From Anabaena sp. UHCC 0187 (GTDB lineage: Bacteria > Cyanobacteriota > Cyanobacteriia > Cyanobacteriales > Nostocaceae): a stretch of DNA of 64,000 nucleotides. The notes under the pieces are model-generated. The model ran no database searches. It was not told the DNA's origin and saw nothing but the letters and a program-made list of their open reading frames with translations. Positions 57,371 to 64,000 of this stretch are shown in pieces; the stretch's first letter is position 1, and every line of letters begins with the position of its first letter. Made by a program: the position numbers and the translations under genes. The stretch lies in assembly GCF_009712035.1 (NCBI RefSeq), contig NZ_VILB01000013.1, positions 664,426 through 728,425 on the forward strand, given 5' to 3'.

Positions 57371-58984
57371 TTAGAAACTAAAAGTTGTTCGGAGAACACC
57401 AATGGTAATCATGTCGCTATTCGAGCTATGTCTTGGCTCAAATATTAAAATTACACCAGGAGTAATATTAAGATTATCTGACATTCGATAACGATAGAAA
57501 GCTTCTACATGAGTAGTAGTTCCTGGTTGTCCTCCCGCATTACCAAGAGAATCTTTGAGAATACCCGGCAAATTATTACCTGTTGGTAAATCACTGCTGA
57601 CAATTTTAGGAGGTTGTCCTACATAAATTCCCCCCAAATTTCCTTTTCCCAATAAATCAGGGAAATTGAGAAAAGCCATCCAATTATTAGTTTCTATACT
57701 CCCTGATTGTCCCGGTATGTGAGAAGTCGTAAAACCACCCCAACCACCAATTGTAAACTTTGGATTAACCTGCCAAGATGCAGTAGCACCAAAAGCATCA
57801 GTTGTCAGAGGACTATTACCTGTAGGTGTATAAGCCAATAAATCATCACCAATTCCAGTTCCTAAAAATCCTGTAGTTGAGTAGGAATTAATATAATTTA
57901 GTGCTAAATCAATGTTATTAGTAGGAGCAATATTTAATTGCACTCCGGTGGCATTTCCCCCATTAAATAATCCGGCATTTTGGCTACTATCGGCGGGTTT
58001 ATTTGCTGTATAAACTGCTTGTAAACTAATTCGTTTATTCATTTGCCAATCAAATCCCAAACCACCTGTACCATTACCAATTGCTAAAATTGGGTTACGT
58101 TGAGCAAAGGCAGAAATGGGACCTTTACCTGCACTTTCTATGCGGTTTGCTCCTCGAAAAGTGTTGATAGGATTAACCCCTGCTGGCCCAACTATTACTG
58201 CTACTTTATCACCTACTAAAAACCGATAATTGAGGTCAGTTAAAACTAAGCTATTATCTGTATTACCTTCATAAGCCAATCGGGTATCATTAGTTATTCG
58301 TGGGGCATTGAAACTAGCTGTACCCCCATTACCAGCTTGTAATCCTGTTAGTAAAAAGCTGCGATTTTTAAATTGGGTAAGTAGTGTTAGTTGTAGATTA
58401 CTAATAACGTTGATTTTTGTCCCGTTATCTGTTGTTTCTTTAATGCCATCTTTGGGTGATAAATCTGCACTATTTTCACTCCGTCCCTGAATACCAAAAA
58501 TTGCTTGTCCAAATAGTTTGGTAGTTGTCGAAAATTGATTTGCTTCTAATGTTGTTGTTTTTGCCTCTAAAGTATCTATTCGTCCCCGGAGTGTGGCTAA
58601 TTCGGTTGTAAATTCTTCTGTAAGTTTTTGTAATTTGATAAAATCTTCTTTTGTGACTGCGTTACTGGTGCTTGTAGCTATCAATTCATTAACTCTATCC
58701 AAACAAGCATTTAACCCAGCAGCAAATTCATAGCGCGTTAAAGCTCGATTTCCTCGAAAAGTTCCATTGGGATATCCAGCAATGCAAGCATATCGTTCTA
58801 CTAGAGATTGTAAAGCCTGAAATGCCCAATCTGTGGGTTCTACATCTCTTAATTGAGAAACTGATGTAACTTGTTCTATCTCTAATGAATCAACATTTTC
58901 GGCATTAGCTATAGCATGACTAAATAAGGCATAAGTTAAATTAACTACAGATACCAGTAATATTCTTGTTATTAACGTTATCAT
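57371..58984 (-). CDS. Iron-uptake porin (SLH domain plus OprB-type barrel)
   Basis: 537 aa from ATG 58984. After a signal sequence (about 1-28) comes an SLH domain (DVEPTDWAFQALQSLVERY ... GYPNGTFRGNRALTRYEFA), a short coiled coil (LATLRGRIDTLEAKTTTLEA) and a large C-terminal beta-barrel of the cyanobacterial SomA/SomB porin family. SLH ties the barrel to the wall. The final residue is F, the barrel-assembly signal. These porins pass iron and other inorganic ions. Confidence 0.9.
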   Translation of the reverse strand: MITLITRILLVSVVNLTYALFSHAIANAENVDSLEIEQVTSVSQLRDVEPTDWAFQALQSLVERYACIAGYPNGTFRGNRALTRYEFAAGLNACLDRVNELIATSTSNAVTKEDFIKLQKLTEEFTTELATLRGRIDTLEAKTTTLEANQFSTTTKLFGQAIFGIQGRSENSADLSPKDGIKETTDNGTKINVISNLQLTLLTQFKNRSFLLTGLQAGNGGTASFNAPRITNDTRLAYEGNTDNSLVLTDLNYRFLVGDKVAVIVGPAGVNPINTFRGANRIESAGKGPISAFAQRNPILAIGNGTGGLGFDWQMNKRISLQAVYTANKPADSSQNAGLFNGGNATGVQLNIAPTNNIDLALNYINSYSTTGFLGTGIGDDLLAYTPTGNSPLTTDAFGATASWQVNPKFTIGGWGGFTTSHIPGQSGSIETNNWMAFLNFPDLLGKGNLGGIYVGQPPKIVSSDLPTGNNLPGILKDSLGNAGGQPGTTTHVEAFYRYRMSDNLNITPGVILIFEPRHSSNSDMITIGVLRTTFSF

Positions 58985-59156
58985 CTTTGCTTGCACACCA
59001 CATATTAATAAGTGATGATATATTGATATTTTTATTTTCGCAATATCTATGCAATATCAGAGACAAAATAGATAACTTTGGTTGTTTTTGCCTTGAAGCA
59101 ACCAGAAACAATTAAGCTATGATGAAGTTAATTTATATTATTTTTGTATACTTTTT

Positions 59157-59173
59157 GCGGGCATTATGCCCGC
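59157..59173 (-). terminator. GCGGGC palindrome, terminator-like
   Basis: GCGGGCATTATGCCCGC is a perfect palindrome. On the minus strand it is followed by AAAAAG and on the plus strand preceded by CTTTTT, so it could end transcription of the broken gene just to its right or act as a bidirectional stop. Confidence 0.45.
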
Positions 59174-59184
59174 ATTACATATTT

Positions 59185-59571
59185 TTACTGATGAGATTCT
59201 AACCAGTTCAACAAATCCTCAATAGCTGTAAAATCTAGCAATGCTTCACCGAGGGATTCTAACTGATTTAAAGAAAGAGTTTGAATTTTTTTCCTAATTT
59301 CTTCTGGTAAATTTCCTACCCGTTTTTGTAGTTGTCGAACCACAAGATTTTGCTCACCTTCTTGTTTACCTTCTTGTTTACCTTCTGCTATTCCTCGCTC
59401 GTAGCCAATGCGCTCACCTGTAGTAATATAAGTCATAGTTCGCTCCTGTTCAAATTGTTTAAAATCTTGCCAAAAGTCCGCTTCTAATGCCTTTGGTAAC
59501 ATCATAACCCAGTCTATAAAGCGGTAAAGGTTACGAATATCCTTTTCTTGCAATCCTTGTTCATAAAATGC
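59185..59571 (-). pseudogene. C-terminal remnant of a Rpn/PD-(D/E)XK family gene
   Basis: Only the last about 125 codons resemble the cyanobacterial Rpn-type/DUF4351 proteins: EKDIRNLYRFIDWVMMLP, TYITTGERIGYERG, a GKQEGKQEGEQ stretch and a C-terminal LPEEIRKKIQTLSLNQLESLGEALLDF. The nuclease-containing N-terminus is missing. The frame continues upstream to 59706 but as unrelated residues that overlap the methyltransferase start. So the gene is truncated at 5' and probably dead, with the restriction-modification module sitting at the break. Confidence 0.72.
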
Positions 59572-59692
59572 CGTGCCGTCAATGGCACAATCTTTCACTA
59601 TGTGTAGGCCTTTACAAGAACTGATACCAAAAATATGTCGTTTTGATATTTTAGGATTATAGTTATAGAAGCAACTCTTAGTGCGTCTGACA

Positions 59693-60679
59693 ATGGTTCT
59701 TCCCAATCCACTATATACTACAGACTGCGGTGCGGCTTATCTTGGTGATTCCCTACAATTGCTGGATCAATTGGAATCTGACTCAATAGATTTAGTGCTG
59801 ACATCACCACCTTTTGCCTTGCAACGCAAAAAGGCTTATGGCAATGTAGAGCAGGAAGATTATGTTGATTGGTTGCTTGAGTTTTCCAAAAAAGTTTATC
59901 GAGTTCTGAATTCAACTGGTAGTTTCGTACTTGATTTAGGTGGAGCTTATGAAAGTAAACGTCCAGTTCGCTCTCTCTATAACTATCGGGTTTTAATTAA
60001 ACTTTGTGATGAATTGGGATTTAGACTGGCTGAAGAATTTTTTTGGTATAACCCAGCTAAACTACCTTCACCAATTGAGTGGGTTAATAAGCGAAAAATT
60101 CGAGCAAAGGACTCTGTAAATACCGTCTGGTGGCTCTCAAAAACTGATCATCCTAAAGCAAATGTTAGTAATGTTTTAGTACCTTACTCTGAGCGAATGA
60201 AGAAGCTACAGGCAGATCCTCAAAAATACTATACACCGAAAGAAAGACCTTCAGGACATGATATCAGTAAGAATTTTGCTACTGATAATGGTGGTGCTAT
60301 ACCATCAAATTTATTAGAGATTGCAAATACTGAAAGTAATTCTAGTTATATTCAATTATGTAAATCTATTTCCATACCCCCTCATCCAGCGAGATTTCCT
60401 CAAAAGTTGCCAATGTTTTTCATTAAATTTTTGACTGATCCTGGAGATAAAGTTGTAGATATATTTGCAGGCTCAAATACTACAGGTTTTGTAGCTGAAC
60501 AGCTAGAAAGAAGTTGGATGGCTTTTGAAAAAGAAGCATCTTATTTAGCATCTTCAGCTTTCCGGTTTCTAGATAAATCTCAAAGCTCGAAGGAGGCTCT
60601 GACTCTTTATGAATGTCTTGTTACTCAAAAAGAATCTGTTTGTTTAACTACTTCAAAGCAATTAGCTCTGAAATTATGA
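59693..60679 (+). CDS. N4-cytosine methyltransferase, M.PvuII-like
   Basis: 328 aa from ATG 59693 (a GTG at 59681 is also in frame). Motif IV TSPPF (37-41) comes before motif I (DIFAGSNTTG, from D256), the beta-class order. From SPPFALQRKKAYGN through NPAKLPSPIEWVNKRKIRAKD to the HPARFPQKLP region the chain matches what I recall of M.PvuII closely. It should methylate cytosine N4 in CAGCTG and so protect against the adjoining nuclease. The two genes are convergent with 35 bases between. In PvuII itself they are divergent. Confidence 0.92.
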   Translation: MVLPNPLYTTDCGAAYLGDSLQLLDQLESDSIDLVLTSPPFALQRKKAYGNVEQEDYVDWLLEFSKKVYRVLNSTGSFVLDLGGAYESKRPVRSLYNYRVLIKLCDELGFRLAEEFFWYNPAKLPSPIEWVNKRKIRAKDSVNTVWWLSKTDHPKANVSNVLVPYSERMKKLQADPQKYYTPKERPSGHDISKNFATDNGGAIPSNLLEIANTESNSSYIQLCKSISIPPHPARFPQKLPMFFIKFLTDPGDKVVDIFAGSNTTGFVAEQLERSWMAFEKEASYLASSAFRFLDKSQSSKEALTLYECLVTQKESVCLTTSKQLALKL

Positions 60680-60714
60680 AGGTTACTTCAAATTGGCAAA
60701 TTTCCTGGGATTGT

Positions 60715-61530
60715 TTATTCATTCTGTTTAGGATAAACCAACTCACCTTCTTTTTCTATTAAACTTAAAGGGATTTTAGGGTTATTAATAGATTCCATTC
60801 CTCCACGTATTCTAGATTCCCAGTAACTGAACTTAGTCTCAAGTGAAGTAGGGTCAACTCTGTATATAGCTTTTAATACTATTCCTTCATACACAGCAAT
60901 GTACCAAGCTTTTACAGCACGATATTTGGCGAGGATATCAAGGTTAAGATGATGATTGGTGGTGACACTTTTACTTAAAAGTTTATTAATTGTTTTTAAT
61001 TCATATTCATTTTTTTCTGCATCAATTGCATCATTGCCTTCACGTCCAGGTGATATCCGCAAACCAAGCAAGATTAAAACTTGAAGAACTTTCCCTCCAT
61101 TGTCTTGAAAAACATCATTAATACCATACTCGTTTGCCAGACTCTGTAATTCCTGAATAGCCCCAAGTGCTGTCTGTAATCGTTCTAAATCTGAACGGCG
61201 CTCTTTAGTTGTATTAACTGCTTCCCTAACAGGTTCAACAAGAGAAGGAAGAACTACCGGAGTTTGTAATTCAGTGAGAAAGTTTGTACTGGTATCTGTT
61301 TGGGGTGTGACATTCATTAAGTATGCTACTGACACTTTCAGGGCTTCAGCAATATCTAAAATTGTTTCAAAAGACGGAGCGCGTTCACCTCGTTCTATGT
61401 AGCTAATATGCTCAACGGATTTATCAATATCCTCTGCCAACTGCTCTTGTGTAATACCTCTTTCTTTGCGAAGGGCTTGGACTCTATCACCAAAAAGCTG
61501 TTTAGCTTCTTTATACCTTTCAAAACTCAT
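60715..61530 (-). CDS. Fusion of Xre-type controller domain and PvuII-like restriction endonuclease
   Basis: 271 aa. Residues about 13-72 are an Xre/Cro helix-turn-helix (RVQALRKERGITQEQLAEDI, HISYIERGERAPS), as in C proteins of restriction systems. A linker (75-120) leads to a PvuII domain (121-268). D143 (QDNGGK), D167 (GREGND), E177 and K179 (EYELK) have exactly the spacing of PvuII D34/D58/E68/K70. H193/H194 and N249/N250 align with the PvuII residues that read CAGCTG (H84/H85, N140/N141, from memory). It should be a self-regulating CAGCTG endonuclease. ATG 61530 is well placed, and two operator-like repeats lie upstream. Confidence 0.92.
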   Translation of the reverse strand: MSFERYKEAKQLFGDRVQALRKERGITQEQLAEDIDKSVEHISYIERGERAPSFETILDIAEALKVSVAYLMNVTPQTDTSTNFLTELQTPVVLPSLVEPVREAVNTTKERRSDLERLQTALGAIQELQSLANEYGINDVFQDNGGKVLQVLILLGLRISPGREGNDAIDAEKNEYELKTINKLLSKSVTTNHHLNLDILAKYRAVKAWYIAVYEGIVLKAIYRVDPTSLETKFSYWESRIRGGMESINNPKIPLSLIEKEGELVYPKQNE

Positions 61531-61538
61531 AAAAAATC

Positions 61539-61608
61539 AAAACGAACTAAAAGTACGTCTTGAATCTTATACAAAGCATCAAAATATAAAAACGAACTAA
61601 AAGTACGT
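61539..61608 (-). promoter_or_regulatory. Two C-box-like operators upstream of the controller-endonuclease gene
   Basis: The 20-base sequence AAAACGAACTAAAAGTACGT is present at 61539-61558 and, identically, at 61589-61608. Each contains a near-palindrome ACGAACT-AAA-AGTACGT, whose ACT-N3-AGT core matches the C-box half-site rule of controller proteins. Between them, on the minus strand, is TATAAG (a -10 candidate near 61568). The far box overlaps the -35 zone and the near box lies between the -10 and the gene, the layout for activation and repression by one protein. Confidence 0.7.
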
Positions 61609-61756
61609 TTATGCTTAGAGTTCAATTAACTACCTAAATTGGGTTAGTATTTGAACAAATTTTATTTACTACTTCCTTAATTCTGAAAGTTACAGAATAA
61701 GTATCTCAGATAATATTAGGTTTATTTAATCCTAGAAAAGCCTAATTTACCTAATT

Positions 61757-62812
61757 TCAACAACAAGCATAGGTGTACAAAATCTTAGAAAAATCCAACA
61801 GTTTCAGTGCAGAAGGCTGAATAAAAAAGTTACCAACTCCCTCATCTCCCCACATAATTGAATTCTCATCATCTGAGTTCATTTGCAATAGCAGAAAATC
61901 ATAACCTTCCTCCTCCTGCAAATCTGCACGATCATCATTTTGCACAAATGCCGGATATCCTCCTAAACAGTGTCCTCCTAATAATTCCTCATATTTTTCT
62001 TCATACTCATTGAGAAAATCATCTACAAGTTCTTCTAAAGAATTTTCCTGTGCTTTAGTGAGATTACTTTGTTGAAAGATGGTAAAATGGCTTTTAACTA
62101 AGGATCTAAACCGATAATCTGATGCACTCATAGGAGTTGATTTAATAGCGAAATTTAAAGCCAGACAGTCTACTAATGGTAAACCTATTCCTGGAGGTAA
62201 AAAATCAAAATCATCTAAGAGATTATCAATATTCAAATCTGGTTCAGGAAAGTAAAGAACTCGAAAAGTTGTTTGTTTTAATTGCGGATATTCTTCAATT
62301 CCAAAGGCTGTTTCACCTGATGCTTCAATATAAAACTGAAGTATGCCTTTTTCTGGTAAATCTTCTAATTTAGGAGTTTCTGAAAAGTTGATTTGCGCTA
62401 AAAGATGCAAAGGAGTACCATCTGGTGCTTCAGGATAGGTCGTATTTTTAGGAAGGTAAGGTAAACCACCAAATTTACTTTGCCATAAGGTAGTTTCTGT
62501 TGTTAAAGATGGGGTAATTTCTATAGAAGGTTTGATAATTGCATTGGCAAATTCATCTATCTGATTTTTTAATTCTAAGAACATTCCATACAATTCATCT
62601 GGAGTAAAATCTTTGTTATTTTCATCTACGGTCACAGATTCGATATCATACCAACCATGTGTGAGTAATTCTTGAATACTTTCATTAAAAAAAGCTTCGG
62701 CTTCTGCTTCAGAAGAGAATTTATGCAGTTCTTGATAATGGGTAACATTGCAGCCGTCTAGATGAATGGACGTTCTCAGGGAACTTAATCTAAATATTTT
62801 ATTGGATTTCAT
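61757..62812 (-). CDS. YwqG-like DUF1963 protein
   Basis: 351 aa, soluble. A short WGR-like N-terminal stretch (RTSIHLDGCNVTHYQELHKF) is followed by the DUF1963 core: SKFGGLPYLPKNTTYP, LHLLAQINFSE, GILQFYIE and LGGYPAFVQND. The family has no defined activity. It lies beyond the operator region of the restriction system on the same strand. A functional link with that system is not supported. Confidence 0.85.
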   Translation of the reverse strand: MKSNKIFRLSSLRTSIHLDGCNVTHYQELHKFSSEAEAEAFFNESIQELLTHGWYDIESVTVDENNKDFTPDELYGMFLELKNQIDEFANAIIKPSIEITPSLTTETTLWQSKFGGLPYLPKNTTYPEAPDGTPLHLLAQINFSETPKLEDLPEKGILQFYIEASGETAFGIEEYPQLKQTTFRVLYFPEPDLNIDNLLDDFDFLPPGIGLPLVDCLALNFAIKSTPMSASDYRFRSLVKSHFTIFQQSNLTKAQENSLEELVDDFLNEYEEKYEELLGGHCLGGYPAFVQNDDRADLQEEEGYDFLLLQMNSDDENSIMWGDEGVGNFFIQPSALKLLDFSKILYTYACC

Positions 62813-62881
62813 GATAATTAACCTTAGATGTGATAATGAATGATAGAAATATAAGCTAAAAAAAATTCGTAATTGATAATT

Positions 62882-62919
62882 CTTAAATGAGGAATTACAA
62901 ATTACGAATTATGAATTAT
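62882..62919. repeat. Short degenerate heptamer run
   Basis: Units GGAATTACAAATTACGAATT and so on, period 7, lie between the argD stop codon and the DUF1963 gene. Same class as the other STRR arrays. Confidence 0.6.
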
Positions 62920-64000
62920 GCTGTAACCTTAGCTAATGCTTTTTCTACAGCTTCTAATGCTTGTTTGATTTCTGCCTCTGTGACAATAAGAGGAGGAACA
63001 AACCGCACGACTTTAGGCCCTGCGGGAACAAGTAATAAACCTTCTTCCATAGCAGCTTTCACAACTTCAGCAGCAGTTAAAGGAATATCGGCTTTGATTT
63101 CCATACCGCTGATTAAACCCCAACCGCGCACTTCTGAGATATGCTGAGGATATTGACGAGCGATCGCTCTTAATCCTTCTCTCAAATGTGCGCCCTGTTC
63201 TGTGACATTCTCTAAAATATTCTCTTTTTCCAAAGTCTCACAAACACTCAGCGCCACACCACAGACAAAGGGATTACCGCCAAATGTACTCGCGTGTTCT
63301 CCTGGTTGGAAAATATCGCAGAATTTCTTACTCATCATCGCACCGATGGGAATACCACCGCCCAAACCTTTCGCACTGGTGAAAATATCTGGTTCTACTC
63401 CCAAATGTTCATAACCCCATAATTTGCCACTGCGTCCCATACCCACTTGCACTTCGTCGAAAATCAACAAAATGCCGGTTTCGTCGCAAATTTCCCGTAA
63501 TCGCTTAAAGTAGGCAACATTCCCAGGACGAACTCCACCTTCTCCCTGCAATGGTTCAATTAAAATTGCCCCGACCCGATAATTACCTTCATCTAACTCA
63601 GTAACAGCGGCTTCCACTGCCCTAATATCGTTGTAATTGACATAGTGGAAACCAGGAACTAAAGGATCAAAATGCTTTTGATATTTTGGTTGTCCAGTCG
63701 CAGTCACCGTGGCTAAAGTCCGTCCGTGAAAACTGGCATGGGCAGTTAAAATGATCGGGTGGGCAATTTCTAGGACAGTGTGGGCATATTTCCGCGCTAG
63801 TTTAATTGCTGCTTCGTTGGCTTCAGCACCAGAATTACAGAAAAATACTCTATCTGCACAGGAATGATTAACAATCCATTTAGCTAATTCACCCTGTTCA
63901 GGAATATAGTACAAATTAGAAACATGATGCAATTTCTGGATTTGTCTAGTTACAGCCTCTACCATTGCTGGATGGGCGTGTCCTAGAGTACAAGTGGCAA
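62916..64000 (-). CDS. argD: Acetylornithine aminotransferase (5' end beyond the window)
   Basis: The reading frame runs off the right edge; 361 codons are visible, continuous from ATCTLGHAHPAMVEAV at the edge. Class III PLP transaminase: FFCNSGAEANEAAIKLARKY, LLIFDEVQVGMGRSGKLW and the PLP lysine in TSAKGLGGGIPIGAMM. It makes N-acetylornithine in arginine synthesis, the step before ArgJ (also in this window). The C-terminus is normal. Confidence 0.95.
   Translation of the reverse strand, partial: ATCTLGHAHPAMVEAVTRQIQKLHHVSNLYYIPEQGELAKWIVNHSCADRVFFCNSGAEANEAAIKLARKYAHTVLEIAHPIILTAHASFHGRTLATVTATGQPKYQKHFDPLVPGFHYVNYNDIRAVEAAVTELDEGNYRVGAILIEPLQGEGGVRPGNVAYFKRLREICDETGILLIFDEVQVGMGRSGKLWGYEHLGVEPDIFTSAKGLGGGIPIGAMMSKKFCDIFQPGEHASTFGGNPFVCGVALSVCETLEKENILENVTEQGAHLREGLRAIARQYPQHISEVRGWGLISGMEIKADIPLTAAEVVKAAMEEGLLLVPAGPKVVRFVPPLIVTEAEIKQALEAVEKALAKVTA

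Noticed and set aside
59563-59706. N-terminal half of the Rpn-type ORF
   Set aside because: The residues upstream of EQGLQEKD do not resemble the family and overlap the methyltransferase start; treated as a pseudogene truncation.
61757-62812. DUF1963 protein as third component of the restriction system
   Set aside because: No operon link: the C-box promoter region lies between the two genes, and the family is common as a stand-alone gene.

Overview
The window looks like chromosomal DNA of a filamentous, probably heterocyst-forming cyanobacterium (Nostocales, Anabaena/Dolichospermum/Aphanizomenon/Nostoc-like). Reasons: AT-rich DNA dotted with HIP1 octamers GCGATCGC (for example at 2315 and 2415), arrays of tandem heptamers (STRR), many small inverted-repeat elements, and cyanobacterium-typical genes (SipA, CrtH, iron-uptake porin, UPF0182, DUF3386, XDD3 surface protein). 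The genus is inference. No rRNA, tRNA, complete IS element or CRISPR array was recognised.

Layout. 1-12.7 kb: end of ylqF, an FHA-GAF adenylate cyclase, the succinic-semialdehyde dehydrogenase / 2-oxoglutarate decarboxylase pair that closes the cyanobacterial TCA cycle, a single-domain globin, a Ser/Thr kinase fused to an FGE-like domain, an MFS transporter, a GT2 glycosyltransferase, an NlpC/P60 cell-wall peptidase with a MITE-like element against its start codon, and a beta-lactamase-like serine hydrolase. 13-19.4 kb: DUF4388 protein, a MazF/RHH toxin-antitoxin pair, ispG, a C-terminal processing protease and a second zinc-ribbon kinase. 19.4-30.3 kb: a photolyase-like protein without antenna domain but with an iron-sulfur-like cysteine set, a complete lipoxygenase, sipA, an exported peroxiredoxin, PPK2, a split CheB / CheR-PAS pair, cobB/cbiA with a heptamer repeat inside its coding sequence, and a small cyclic-nucleotide-binding protein. 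30.5-49.2 kb: UPF0182, a PEP-CTERM surface protein, crtH, upp, YggT, argJ, gatB, DUF3386, a GAF-LuxR regulator, an Lhr-like helicase, a metallophosphoesterase and rlmN. Two related small-RNA-like units lie between argJ and gatB. 49.3-56.5 kb: a sugar/glycan cluster (deacetylase-like, epimerase, two hexapeptide acyltransferases, Gfo/Idh dehydrogenase, DegT aminotransferase, GT2) that resembles a diamino-uronic-acid route, then a TSUP exporter. 56.6-64 kb: a secreted unknown protein, an iron-uptake porin, a broken Rpn-type nuclease gene, a PvuII-like restriction-modification module, a DUF1963 protein and argD running off the edge.

The most notable system is at 59.7-61.6 kb. An M.PvuII-like N4-cytosine methyltransferase faces a single-chain fusion of an Xre-type controller domain with a PvuII endonuclease domain. 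All PvuII catalytic and base-contact residues are conserved at PvuII spacing, and two exact 20-bp repeats with an ACT-N3-AGT (C-box-like) core lie upstream. This would be a self-regulating restriction enzyme. Other leads are the duplicated small-RNA-like units at 40.7/41.1 kb, the antenna-less photolyase with candidate FeS ligands, and the kinase-FGE fusion that has lost a catalytic cysteine.
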